From Aspergillus flavus (taxonomy: Eukaryota; Ascomycota; Eurotiomycetes; Eurotiales; Aspergillaceae), in the NCBI RefSeq assembly GCF_009017415.1, contig NC_092404.1, positions 1,736,001 through 1,800,000 of the forward strand: a stretch of DNA of 64,000 nt, in the 5' to 3' direction. A program made the position numbers and the translations under genes. The first letter of the stretch is position 1. The number at the start of each line of letters is the position of its first letter. Of this stretch, positions 23,676-36,165 are shown in pieces. The notes below the pieces were generated by a model. That model ran no database searches and was not told the origin of the DNA. It was given only the letters and a program-made list of their open reading frames with translations.

Positions 23676-25332
23676 TGTGCTTTATGTGGTGATCTGCAAA
23701 TGTTGCTGAATTTCTTAGGATTTCAACGAAAGATCCGTTGTGGATTTGTTCGGCGCGGCAAAGACCTGTGGCGCAGTTGGTGGCTGGTGCCGGGGAGCTG
23801 GCTCACGTGATGCCAACTGGAGGACCTCTTCGTAGCCCTATTGTGTACAATCAAGCGTAGCAAAAGATCTGAAAAACCTGGTCTTACAGTTTTGCTAAAA
23901 CTGGTCACCTATTAAATAACCGGGATAACTCATATTTCAACATTATGGAAACAAAGCTTAAGCATACCATACTATCTCAGATAAAAAACGACTACATAAC
24001 ATCGCACCTACTAGTAGTCTCCACTACTAGAAATGGAAGGACAGTTCAACGCAGACACTTATCAACGAGTCGATCCCTTATGCCACTAAGTTCGCATAAC
24101 TAATTTAGAAAAGGATAAAGAATACAATGTTGGGGAAAGCTCCGAGATGTGGCGGATCGATCTCATCAGCAAAATCAAAGTGTTCTCTGTTGAACTGTAG
24201 TAGAGGAAAATGCCCAAATGGGGATACGTGATGGATACTAAATCAAGAATGGTCAGGTAATTGGAGAGAATGAGGTCAAATACACCATCTTCATAGTCCA
24301 ACTTTACCCTACTCCGATAAATAAACGAACTTGTATGATCAAAGCCTCTTGTCCCCCTGCACCGGCGACAGGGAACCAGACACTCAAACCAAGCACTTGC
24401 CAACAAGACACGGAGTTCCTTCTTTGATGCATCTCACAATGAGGGCATGAACTAACAGGATAAAGTAGGACCTGATTGATGCCCGACGAACCATCCAAGA
24501 TTGTAGAATATTTTCATCTTTAAGGGTACAATGAACTAGGATGACCATCTTGGAACAATCAAGGAGACATACTTGAGTGAGTTGCAGCCCTCACGTGGGA
24601 ACTGAACTGCTCTTTAGAGATTTATGAGTGGAAACGGTATAAGACTAGCTTTATGCAGCAAGGCGTTATCTAGAAGAGTGACCTAGATCGTCCAGAAGGT
24701 AGTAGTTGTTGTTCGGGACTATAGTTATACTTTAGAAGGGACCTCTCAATGAGCTGCCAATGAACTCCAATACTTATAGTACTGTAGATAAAATTTCATT
24801 GTTCTGCTACGATTTCCTCTGCATTAGGTCTTAGCGGTCTTTTGAAGTTCTATCTGTAGCTTTGCAACGAAGATCACTCCATGTAAAAGTATACTTAAAT
24901 TCATAGGGTTGAGCACATGAATGCCTTTAGTAATGGAGGAATGGCTTCGATCATCAGTGTCTGAGGTCTGACAGGTGGATATGGGGAATCAACGCCTTCT
25001 AGAGTCAATACCTCATGTCTGAGCCTGGGGCGTAAGGAGTCGACCAACAATCCTGTATCGAAAAGCAGTGGTCTTATTGCTTATGAGTGAGATACGTGGA
25101 GCTTTATATAGGATGCTCATTTACACGGATCACATGTTCTTAAAAGATATACACGTAGTATATTCACATATAAATTACATACACATATATATGATCCGCG
25201 GTATCATGAAAATCTAACCAAGCATCTTCAGAGATAACGGTCAATGCCGTTAAAAACGACGTAGTAGAGATAACTCAAAATAAAACGTATTCACAGACCC
25301 ATACCCCAAATGTAAGAAAACAAACCAAACAA
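23676..25332. other. Intergenic, no gene seen
   Basis: AT-rich spacer between eIF3g and the permease, with stops in all frames. A small inverted repeat (CTAGTAGT / ACTACTAG, 4-nt loop) lies near 24,012. Confidence 0.5.
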
Positions 25333-27030
25333 TTACCGACCAAACACCTTCAATTCAGCCATTCTCAAGGGGATATACGACACGGAAGCAAAAGCAAACG
25401 CTAACTCGAACCCGACGTCACCACCACTGGGTAGCGCACCCGCATGCTTTGCAATGGGTCCGATCCACCACGACTGGCTCATTCCAGTAACCATACCGGC
25501 GATACCGAAGCAGAAAGCAACCGCGGCCGCAATACCCGGGGGAAGCTTGTTGGGCTTATCGTAGATCTCAACACGGTATCCGCCGAATCCACGTTTGAAG
25601 ACGAAGTGGTCAGTGAGTGAGATCCCAGAGTAAATGGCGAGCCAATAAGCAATGATGTTCATGAAGTTCTCCAGGATGGTCTCGAAATGGGAATATCCGG
25701 GGATGGCAATGGCCACAGAGGCGCAGGAACCCAAGAACACCCAGATGAAACGAGGAACTCTCTGGGTATAACGGCTCAGAACTTGAAGGGTCAGGGAGAC
25801 GGAGTAGATGTTGGGGCAGTTGTTGGCGACAATGGAAAGGGCCAGGATCACGAGGCAGAACTTGCCGAATCCACCAAGAGGATCGAGAACAGCAGCGAGC
25901 AAACCTCCGTTTCCAGAAGCTGTATAGCCAGCTTGGTACTTGTTGTCACCATCGTTGAGACTGGTGGCGGTCATAATGGCGATTCCGAGGAATTGTGTGA
26001 AGATCAGAGGAACGATAAGACCGGCCCATGCGGAGAAGAAGATCTTGCGGCGACTGCGGTCCCGGGGCTGGTACACCGTGTAATCAGCCGCGTAGCTGGT
26101 CCAACCAGTGGCAAATCCGTACACAGTTGAACCGAAGGATAGGCAGCTGCCGAGTTCGGATTTCCCGACGCCCATGGGGATGTTCACAAAATCTCCGGAG
26201 TGGGCGAACATGCCAAAGACGATCATGAAGACGATAAATGTCGGCACCCAACTCCAGTACTCGTACATGTGGACGACCTTATATCCGGCAAAAGTAATAA
26301 TAAACGTGCAGAAGGCGATAATTAGCACACCTGCAAATCCTGGGACGTCGGTATTGACCGCATGGAGGAGCTGAGCACCAACAATTGCATTGGCCGCAGA
26401 CCAACCAATACAGGCCAAAACGTTGAGGCAGGCAACTAGACAAGTATTAATGGCTGTTTAACTATAATAAGACACCACAAATTGGATATACTCACTGAAC
26501 TTTGTCCCCCAATATCCGAACCAGAATCTGGAGAGTACCATTTGTCGCAGACCGAAAGGAGGACCAAAGCACGAAAAGAATCCCACAGTCATGATACCCA
26601 ACAAGTTGAAGAAGAGATTTACCAGGATGGCATCCACAAAGCCAAGAGCGAAGAGGGATTTTCCGAGGACACCAATGGCAAAGGAACTGACTACCATGTT
26701 GGCCGCCAACCACTGCGTGTTGGGTCAGTTGGACAGGCGGTCTTGAAATGCCAGACAATAGCTGGCACAGACAAAATTAACGCAACGGAATCATAAACAC
26801 ACCATGCTGCCAATATTGAAGTACGACGTATCCGTCTGCTCGTCTGGTGGTACCCGTTCAATTCCACGCTGCTCGATATTGATCTTTCCTGCGAGCCGTT
26901 GAAGCTTAGCATACAGCGAATCGCCGTATACAAAGGTCTCTCCGGGTACCGCGCCATCGCTGCTGGTGTCCAATGCCGTCTTCGCCACCTGAGGACCTTT
27001 TTCAAGGTCTTGATCTTTCCTTCCGAACAT
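25333..27030 (-). CDS. Purine-cytosine permease, NCS1 family (FcyB-like)
   Basis: Three exons, 26803-27030, 26496-26712 and 25333-26435, encode 515 residues. The joints give NIGSM-WLAANMVV and WGTKF-IACLNVLACIGWS, in phase. About a dozen hydrophobic helices fill the protein after a charged N-terminal region (MFGRKDQDLEKG; ERVPPDEQTDTSYFNIG). Family landmarks include FCLVILALSIVANNCPNIYS and PQ/PGY-type loops near the C-terminal half. NCS1 carriers of this type import cytosine and purines by proton symport across the plasma membrane. FcyB is the Aspergillus prototype, but the exact substrate cannot be assigned from sequence by eye. The length fits the family. The upstream flank (27,031 onward) is spacer. 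Confidence 0.88.
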
Positions 27031-29388
27031 CGTGCTGGATTCGGGAGTCCGACAGGACCGTATTTTCCAACGGTGATTTCCTGATTGATGAAGATCCCCA
27101 CCAATGAAGGAGGAGACTTGAAATTATAGAGGGTCGGAGAGCTAGATAGCTCTTAGGCCGACCAAGTAGGGTTGGTAGGGAGAAGGAGGGGAAAATGATC
27201 AAGCTGAGGTTCACATCTTTCCTTTCTCTTTCTTTTTTCCTCTGCGTCAGAGGACGGGGGGAGCTAGAAATAAATATTTGGTCGGAAGGACTAGGACAAA
27301 TTCTTCCCACACATCTCCACTCGATCTCAAACCAGCGAGAATTGCCGCGACCGCGTAACTTCCGCTGGGTTCACTGTCGCGTGTCTTCCCAAATCCAGGT
27401 CAAGCCTTTTTTTACTCGTTTTGAGAAGGCCGTCGGGGATCCACTTGTGTCTTAGCCCTAAGGTTCCATCCACTAACGTGTTTTTTCAACGAATCATGGA
27501 ACGACAAGCTTTCCTTTCGCCATTCTGATTGGCGGATAGGAAATTTCCTCGGAGGGACAAGCACCATCCAAGCTTCCGTGATTGGCTGCAAATTTTGACA
27601 AGCCATGTGGGCCCGACCAAGGGTGGCAATGTGAATGATAAGACTTTCACTGCTGATAGGCACTGTTCCTGATTATCTCAGTCACTGATACCACGGCCAT
27701 ATCACCTGCCCGCATTCAAGCTTTTGCCTATCGATCTCAGTTATCTCTGATTGCTCACGCATGATATGACTTTTAATATCTTCATTAGAGCATCGGACAC
27801 CACCGATACAATCATATGAGTGCAAAATGATTATTCTATACAGGAAAACAAGATATAGATTGTCTATATCACTTGAATATCAGACTCATTTCGGCGTGAC
27901 TGTACTCCGTATAGGCTCTAAAGTCACGATACTGGAAACAATATCTCATCTATGGTAACAATCATTTGGCTACTTGATCTAGATCTCTCACTTTCCCACG
28001 TAAACATCACCTCAATCCATATGATGCTCATGATGATAGTAATATGCTACATCAGCAGTCATGTCCAGGGATCACCTCCGTATCCCTTCTCCAGATCTCT
28101 TGCTTACCCCGCGCCAGCGGAAACTTACGATCTCTCTAGTCCCAACTCACAGCTTCGGTAATCGCCGTTTCTGATAAGAGATGCAACCAGACAAGCTATA
28201 GATTGTCCTTGGCGCAGCTGCAGCTCTAACTACGTATGTTTAGATCAGAGAAAATCTAAGATAACTTTATTAGAAAATATTCTAGAAATTGATTGGATAC
28301 TCAGTGTTTTGGACCCTTGTATTTTCTTCTGGAGGATTAGATCCCGTTGATGTACGGATTATATACTTCATTTCTATCCTCAGGCATCAGATCGTGACTC
28401 CCACATGCAGCAGTCATGTCACATCGGGCGTTTTGGCTACATATTTAGATCACGACGCGTATTGCATTGGTTTCGATGTGTCCCCTATCCACAAGTTTGA
28501 ACATTCACATATCCCTTCTCCTCAGCCCATCTCACCCTCCAACCCTTAAACCACCAACTGGAACACCCCAACCAGTAATACTATACAAACCAATACTATA
28601 TAACCTACACGAAAGGCAACAAACACCCAAGCCCTAACCCGAACCTCCAAGTGGATCAACCCCCGACCCATAATCCCCACCCGCAAGCAAAAAAAGCCCG
28701 CCACAAAACGTTCCACCTCGGCAGTGCGGCTGAAGCTCTCACTGCCAAAATTCCTCTTGACTTAGGCGTGAACCGCGTTGCTTGTGAAAGTCATGTGTAA
28801 TAGGTTTACGACCTAGAACACTGAGATACTTGTGTTCGGGTGCTGGATTATCCATTCTAGGATGTGTATAGCATGGTCTGTTGCGAATTGACAGCGTTCC
28901 TTCCGATGAGTCAGCGGCTCTTTTTGCCACTGTTCCCCATCGTGCTGTTGATATTTACGGAACGATTCCATGTTCGTCGGTTTCATGGTCGGGTCTAGGT
29001 GGAGATGGAGAATTGCACGGGTACGGCTTGCCGAGCCGATTGCATAATTAAATTCTTGGGTCCGGTCGGGATTATGTATTGCCGTCTGTGGTGGTTCTGG
29101 AAGGTAGAACTGCTTTACTTGGTACGAATACTCTCTGGGTTGGTAAGTAGTCTTCAGTTTCTGCGGTCTATTGCCGTACTTTATGCCGCACAAAGTTGTT
29201 GTAAATACTAGTGCTGGGTTTCCATCGGCAGCTGCAAAATGAACCGTGATACAGTCCGGCTGCTGGGGAACTCTCGAACTGAAAAGAAAATTGGAACGAA
29301 GAACGCTAACCAGGATAAATGGTCATGAATATCAACATTTATATGCAACATCCTCATACCCGGAGTGCGCCATTAACAATGAAATTAT
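27031..29388. other. Intergenic, no gene seen
   Basis: Promoter side of the permease and 3' side of the nitronate monooxygenase gene. Open frames are short and compositionally random. C-rich plus-strand sequence at about 28,500-28,740 is the only compositional feature. Confidence 0.5.
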
Positions 29389-30669
29389 TTACAGTTTAGC
29401 AAGCATCTTGTGGCCCTTCTGCAGCAGATCAGCGGCATCGTTAACAAGCTCATCAACAATAGCCTTGGCAGACTTCTTCTCATTGACGACGGCAGCGACC
29501 TTGCCCATCAGGAAGGGACGGGCGTTGTCCAGGGTCTCGTCGTCAACGTCATCCGGCAAGTTCTCCATGTCGTGCTCGACAGGGATGATACCCTTGGAGG
29601 TCAATTGCTTGATCTCCTCCTGGCGGTTCTCTTCCCAGTTGGTGATGTAGGCATTCTTGCGAACACGAAGGGGACGACCCTATAAACTGGTTAGCGAGAA
29701 AGTACACGTCAAGGAACGCCCAAAAACCTACAGTGAAGATAATGGTGCGGATATTGTCCTCGAATCCGGCAGTGCGGACGGCCTCCTGGTGAGCAACAGG
29801 AGCACCGGCCTCATCGGACAGGATGAAGCGAGTACCGATCCAGACAGCAGAGGCACCAAGCATAAGAGCGGCGGCAACCGAGTTACCGTTGAACAAACCA
29901 CCTGCAGCGACGACCTGCACGGGCTGACCGGTCAAGGGGCTCTTCTTGCCTTGGCACAGCTTGGCAACAGTAGGGATGAGAACGGTAGTCGGAACATCAC
30001 CAGTGTGACCACCACCTTCACCGCCCTGAGCGCAGATGATATCAACACCAACATCAAGGGCCTTCTGAACGTGCTTGGGGTGGCCGATCATGTTCATGCA
30101 CAGGATGCCAGCACCGTGGAGCTTCTCCACGACGTGCTTGGGAGGGACACCGACGGCCGAAACGAATAAGCGTGCGCCGCTCTCAATGATGATGTCGACA
30201 AGCTCGTTAAGCTTTCCCTTGGTGTAGTCGTAGCTGAAGCCAGGCAAATTAGCATTTTCGCCTCTCACCCAGGGTGTCCCAGGTACAGGGAGGCTTACTT
30301 GGTCTTGCGTGCGTTTCCTCCGACCTGCGGAAGCAAAAGGTCGACACCGAAACCCGCATTCTTGTCATTCAAGTAGCTCTTAAGTTCTGCAATCTGTTCA
30401 CGAAGCATTTCGGGGGTATAGCCGACACCACCGATGACACCGAGGCCACCGGCGTTGGTGACCGCTGCGGCCAACTTAGGACCGGCGGCCACGTTCATAC
30501 CTGCCAGCAGGATGGGGTGTTGGATCTTGAGCAGATCCGTAAGGGTAGTACGGATTTTCTCTATCGATACCTGTGATTAGCAAGGAGTCCTATCCAGTTG
30601 CATTGCCACAGCTCCCAATCACATGATGGAAGGGCACAAAGGCGGTGGGAGCTTACGAGGAGAAGCCAT
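29389..30669 (-). CDS. Nitronate monooxygenase (2-nitropropane dioxygenase family)
   Basis: Four exons: 30657-30669 (13 nt), 30299-30560, 29732-30233 and 29389-29679, giving 355 residues. The tiny first exon encodes MASP and joins QKIRTTLTDLLKIQHPILL, using the second of two AG acceptors (GATAG), which keeps phase. It is an FMN-dependent TIM barrel: AGMNVAAGPKLAAAVTNAGG with GVIGG near the N-terminus, CAQGGEGGGHTGD with the family histidine, AAGGLFNGNSVAAAL and GASAVWIGTRF for phosphate binding. Enzymes of this family oxidise alkyl nitronates such as propionate-3-nitronate, and fungal genomes carry several copies. The physiological substrate here is unknown. The gene diverges from the folate gene 0.8 kb away. 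Confidence 0.92.
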
Positions 30670-31492
30670 GGTTGAGGGTGGGACGTGAGAAGAGAAAGTA
30701 ATCGAGAATCAAAAGATAGATGTAGTGAAGATGATCAGGAACAATGAAATGTGGAGAGTATGGAGAATAAGTCCTAAATATAGGAGAAGAAGAGGTTGGC
30801 ATGAACCGAGGAGGAAGCATGAGCATGACAGCCTCGGTTGCAACTTCAACACGGGACCTCCGAATGAACTTAATTTCCCCATAATTGCCAGAGCCTTTGG
30901 AGTTTAGCGCCGAACCTGTTGGCCGATTGACAGGCGGGGTTTCAGAAGTTTATTAGTCACCCAACTAAGCTGCCTCAGGTGTCCTGCATCAGCTGATTCC
31001 GCTTCCGAAAAAATCGCGAACCCATGCATGACGTATTGCCTGAACTTTTTTTTTGGACGAGTCATAGAAAATCTACTGATTGACGCCAGGGTTCCCCATT
31101 TCTCACGAAGTATGAGGCCAGTGTCAATTAGAAATTGGCATCCTAATGCTAGATCCTTAACCTCAACCATTCCGGGCTCTAGGCCATGGCCTTCTTTCAA
31201 TTCAGGCTTGTTTCCAACCCTGGGACACAGCAAGGTCTGTGTGCCGGTCTATAGGAGATTCTGCGCGGGCCCGACAACGAGGCATGTTCTCTTTGATAAG
31301 ACTGTGTGATAACCCCTCGTCTAACATAGTGGTAGAAATCTGTCTGTCTCTGGTACGAGTATGTGACTCAATTGCATTTTAAGTATTCACTAGGATCAAA
31401 TCCGGCCGTCTATTTTCTAAAGTACACCTGAAATCTGTTTGCATTCGGGCATCGCATTGTGCCATAACGCTCTCATGTAGCCACGGAAACTA
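30670..31492. other. Divergent intergenic region
   Basis: Shared upstream region of the nitronate monooxygenase (minus) and the folate gene (plus). No frame here encodes a dihydroneopterin aldolase domain, so the folate protein does not obviously extend leftward. Confidence 0.5.
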
Positions 31493-33160
31493 ATGCCCTG
31501 TGTATTAGATCTTGGAGTGCCTGGACGACGTGATAGCCGAGCGTTGTCCAAGCCTAACGTGGGCAGTTCCAGCCATGGATCTCTAAGATCGTCCGCATAT
31601 ACCCGGGGCGTTTCCACTAGCTCATTGAATTCATTCAATACTGGGATGAATCCCTGTAACCCTCCGCTTCACCGGGCTTTTATAGCCCTCGGAAGCAATG
31701 TCGGAGAACGGGTTGAGATGATTGAGAAGGCATGCACCGAAATGGAGAGAGCCAATATCAGAGTCAAGCGGACAAGTTCCCTGTTCGAGACCGCTCCAAT
31801 GTACGTCCTCGATCAAGACCCGTTCATGAATGGGGTTTGCGAGGTCAGTCACCATCTAGTGTAGTTTTGTACTGTACAAGCTCTTCTAACATCCAACGGG
31901 TAGGTGGAAACCAGCTTAGGACCTCTGGAACTACTCGATACCATCCAATCGATTGAGATCGGACTGGGAAGGAAGAAGCTGATCGACAAGGGACCCCGGT
32001 CCATTGATCTTGATATCCTGCTCTACGATGAACAGATCTTCTCCCACGACCGCCTCAACATCCCCCACCAGCTAATGCTCGAACGGGACTTCGTACTACG
32101 ACCTCTCTGCCAGTAAGTACCGTCGTACAAGCCACGCTACCACAACCCAGAGATCTAACAACAACCCACCAGGCTCATCCCTCACGAACGACCCCCATTC
32201 CCAGGTCACAGCACAACCTACCTCTCCCATCTCAAATCCCTCCCCCCGCCAGAACCAACCCCCCATGCCACAACCTACATATCCAAGAACTTCCCTCCCC
32301 TCCACTCCACCAACCCCAACCGCCCAACCCACATAATGGCCATCCTAAACCTAACCCCGGACTCCTTCTCCGACGGCGGCAAACACTCCCCAACAGACCT
32401 AACAACCCTAACCAACACTGTCCGCACCTTCATCGCCTCCGGCGCAACAATCATCGACATCGGCGGCGAAAGCACCCGTCCAGGCTCCGCTCCTGTCGGC
32501 GAAGCCGAAGAACTAGCCCGCGTCATCCCAGCAATCCGACACATCCGCACATCCATCCCCGAAGCCGCAAACATCGCCATCAGCATCGACACCTACCGCG
32601 CCCGCGTCGCCGAGGAAGCCTGCGCCGCCGGCGCAGACATCATCAACGACGTCTCCGCCGGCCTCCTCGACCCAAACATGCTCCCGACAATGGCCCGCAC
32701 CGGCAAAGCCGTCATCCTCATGCACATGCGCGGAACCCCATCAACAATGACCCAGCTAACAGACTACCCCAACGGCGTGATCGAGGACGTGAGCGCCGAG
32801 CTCCTCGAGCGCATCTCCGCCGCCGAAGCAGCCGGTATCCGCCGTTGGCGGATGATCCTCGACCCCGGGCTTGGGTTCGCGAAGAATCAGCCGCACGATC
32901 TGACTATTCTTCGTGATTTACAGAAGTTCCGTACCGGTGTCCAGGGACTAGAGTATTTTCCTTGGTTGATGGGGCCTAGTCGGAAGAGGTTCATTGGGAG
33001 ACTTACTGGTGTTGAGAAGGCTAGTGAGCGGAATTGGGGCACGGCTGCCACTGTTACGGCTAGTGTTGCTGGTGGGGCGGATATTGTTCGTGTCCATGAT
33101 GTTAAGGAGATGTGGCAGGTAGCCAAGGTTGCGGATGCTATTTACAGGGTGGATGAGTAG
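31493..33160 (+). CDS. Bifunctional HPPK / dihydropteroate synthase (folate biosynthesis)
   Basis: Three exons, 31493-31843, 31904-32112 and 32173-33160, encode 515 residues. Residues 1-60 are Arg/Ser-rich and nearly free of acidic residues, a probable mitochondrial presequence. HPPK follows: RAFIALGSNVGERVEM, FETAPMYV and the signature GPRSIDLDILLYD. The C-terminal half is DHPS: MAILNLTPDSFSDGG, DIGGESTRPG, SIDTYRA, NDVSAG, LMHMRGTP, ILDPGLGFAKN and GPSRKRFIG, so all substrate loops are present. The two activities convert 6-hydroxymethyl-dihydropterin to dihydropteroate; DHPS is the sulfonamide target. Unlike yeast Fol1, no dihydroneopterin aldolase domain is attached. Codon choice switches from C-ending before about 32,860 to T/G-ending after it, within one exon. 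Confidence 0.93.
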
Positions 33161-33860
33161 GGTTTTGTTTGTTTATGGGTATAGAATGGTTGAGGTATGT
33201 GCTTGACACTTGTATATTTTCAACAATATCGAGAGATTGTAGGATAGCGTGATCATCATCAACTTGTATGATATAAAAGCAATATATGATTTTTGAACTT
33301 AGTTTGGTGTGGGCCTTTTAAAGGATGTCTGTTCTACTCTAGACCTGTTGTGAGGGTTGAGGCTTGTATTAGATGTGATCTTCGATTTGATGCTTTACAT
33401 GCAGTGGAGACCCTAATTTAAGCTATCAATGGTTGCTACAAGATAGAATTATTCTAACGTATAAAATATCTGATTTTAATTGACAAAAACGCCTAACACT
33501 ACCTAAGAAAAAAGGATATACAGGAACCATAGCAAATCAAGGATGATATTCAATGAAGATGCCAATTTAAAAGATTTTCGACTAATTCAGAATCAAAAGC
33601 AATTAACAATAGAGAAGCCGACATCAACCACTCCAAGAATCAGACTGCAGAAAGCCGAGCGTTTTCCCGGCCAGAGTATCGCAGTCCGCAGGGGTGAAAT
33701 TGGGCCGGGTTGCGTTCGCGAGGATATCTTTCTAAAGGGATAGGGATAAAAACGCCACCAAAGTGATAGACAATGAACTGGCTAATCATGGCAAAGTAAT
33801 GGTGTCCGAAGGTGGAGATTGAAAAGGTTGCCGCGGTGTTGATCGATTAGTTGTATCCGT
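33161..33860. other. Convergent 3' spacer
   Basis: AT-rich spacer between the folate gene and the convergent Glo3-type gene. No gene is supported. Confidence 0.5.
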
Positions 33861-35590
33861 CTAGCTGTTCATGTAGTTACGTATGGCGCCTAAATGTTGT
33901 CAGTAAGATGTGGGTGACCGGAGGTAGGTTAACGAACCTTGCAGTTTGACGGCGCTGTCTCCAACGAGTTGTGTAAGATTCTCAAGGTCGTCTCCCGCTG
34001 TCATGCCAAAACGACGAACAAAGTCCTTGGCTGCAGTTTCCAAGTCTCCATATCCATCATCTGCAGCAGGGAAATCGTCTTCTGGTCGGCCAAAGTAGGA
34101 GTTGCTAGAAATAGCGGTGGCGCCATCAAATTGGCGGAGGCGCTCCTTAGCCTCGGCCTGGGCTGAGGGATCAAATCTATCACGCCCGAAGAACTCATCG
34201 GACGAGATACCCTTCTGGTTACCAAACCTGGACTTGGTCTGGTTTAGCTCCTCTTCTGTATGGTCTGTTAGTGTTTGCAAACAATTTGAAGATGGCAATA
34301 GTGAACTCACCATCAGCAGCTGACCGAGCAGGAGCGACAGAGCCGAAGCCCAGCTTCTTCGGAGCAGCAGGCTTCGAACCAGCGGTCTGGCCAAATGCTA
34401 GGCGTCCGATGCCCATTCCCAGACGCTCTACATCGCTGGAGTTACGCTCGTGGGACTTTCTAGAGGCGCTGGGGCTGATCGGCGTGGGGGCGGCAATAGG
34501 CGTAGCTCCAGTAGTAGTACTCTTGGCCTTAGCATCAGCCTCAGCCTTTTCAGCCTCGGGGTCATATCCAAGCTTCTCAATGCGCTCGGCTTCTTCCTTG
34601 GCCTTCCTTTCTGCTTCTTCGAAATCGATCGCCTCAGCTGCGCCGATCTTCTTGGCTCCGAGCTTGGGAGCCTTCTTGGCGCCCAACAGACTGCCCTTCT
34701 TTGCAGTGCTAGCAGTCGTAGTCTTCCGGACAGTAGTACTAGCCCTGATAGCAGCGGGGGCAGGAGCGCTTTCCTTTTCGGAGGCGGAAAGAGGAGACTT
34801 GGAGCGCGAGCCATTTGCGCCTGCGTTCAAGAACGGAGACGCAGTGCGGCTGACCACCGGGGGAGTTCCTGTGCGTGAGGGAGGGTTGCTGGGGCGCTTG
34901 ATCGAGGGCTTGTCCCAGGAAGAGAAGAAATCATCCTCAGCATCGCCAGCAGGCGTACTGGAGCCGTTGGAAGGGGTGCCAGCGGGAACGTCCGTGATCA
35001 CAACCTCTTCGGGGAATCTGTGAGAAACAGCAAGGTAAGCATCTAGCGGTAGAGCGATATGTATGGACAATATGCAACTTACTGCTCGGCGTCTTGCGCA
35101 GCCCGCCTCTTTAATTCTTCCTTGTACTTCACGGCAGCATTGCACGTATACTTGACCTTAGTGTCCTTGCTAGCCAGGGCGGCGGAACCTCCATGCGACT
35201 GGAAATACTTGGTGGCGGACTCATTTCCACCGACTTTCATAAGCCGAAGCTGCTCCCATTGCCATTCTGCAAGCATCCATTAGTATCAAAGTAAAAACAT
35301 ATCTGGGGTAGACGGTGGTGCATACGGTCGAGGTTTGTGGAACGAACGAAGGAAATGTGGACACCCAGGTTACGGTGGTGGGCCGAGCAGTCGAGACACA
35401 GGTAGATACCGAAAGGCACCGACGACCATGTAGGGTTCTTGGAGCCGCAATCAAAACATATCTATGAGGGTGAAGTTAGCGAACTCGGCCAATTTCTAGA
35501 CCAGTGGGGAGGGGTTGCGCGCACCTTGTTTGCGGGCTTTAGTTTGAGTTTCTCAAATATTTTTTGAGACTCCGCCTTGGTGGCACTCAT
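33861..35590 (-). CDS. glo3: ARF GTPase-activating protein, Glo3 (ArfGAP2/3) type
   Basis: Six exons: 35525-35590, 35326-35461, 35083-35266, 34311-35017, 33938-34255 and 33861-33889, giving 479 residues with all phases consistent. The N-terminal ArfGAP zinc finger is [14 protein letters not shown]...LCLDC (C-x2-C-x16-C-x2-C), followed by [15 protein letters not shown] with the catalytic arginine. The middle is a Ser/Pro/Ala/Lys-rich linker ([15 protein letters not shown]). The C-terminal part, with [18 protein letters not shown] and [14 protein letters not shown], matches the repeated Glo3 motif of ArfGAP2/3 proteins, and the protein ends GAIRNYMNS. Glo3 acts on Arf1 in COPI retrograde transport from Golgi to ER. 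The gene is divergent from tim21, 575 bp away. Confidence 0.93.
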
Positions 35591-36165
35591 TGTGAGACGA
35601 GTAGGACGAGACGGGTCCTGAATGGAGTGGAAACAAAGACGGTATAGGATGTCAGGACTTCCAGGGAGGAGGAAGAGGGATCCAAAATGCAATCGGGAGA
35701 ACGAACGTGGTCGGAATCGTTTTGGACTCCCGGGCGGAAGTTACAAATTACTGTAACTTTTAAAATTCCCTCGGCGCTCAAAGGGGAAGATCAGATCTGA
35801 AACGTTGCAAAAAGATGTCTTACCCTGTATTCATCTCAATAGGATCCACAATTAATACTTTCAAGCCAAGCAATGGTATCAAATACTGGTCTAAATATGG
35901 AAGTCTTCACACTTTCTTTGACACTGCGTATTGCAATTACATCCGTACTCGGACCCTTCCGGAAATTTTCACCAGAGCGGAAGTCATCCACGTGACCCAC
36001 CCGTCTCCCCACATGGACCGAGTCTCAATTGAATGCCGACCACGGCTCAGCGCATGGAATTTTATGAGATCATTCAGCAGTTCTTGCTCGAATCTCCCAT
36101 GCTCACGACCGCCGTGCGATACAGTTTGATCCGACTGGAACCCGGGTGATGTTCGATATCCCACA
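35591..36165. other. Divergent promoter region (glo3 / tim21)
   Basis: Shared upstream region of two divergent genes. No additional coding frame is supported. Confidence 0.5.

Noticed and set aside
23047..23709. 220-codon plus-strand open frame
   Set aside because: Antisense shadow of the eIF3g exon 2; no domain and crosses real splice sites.
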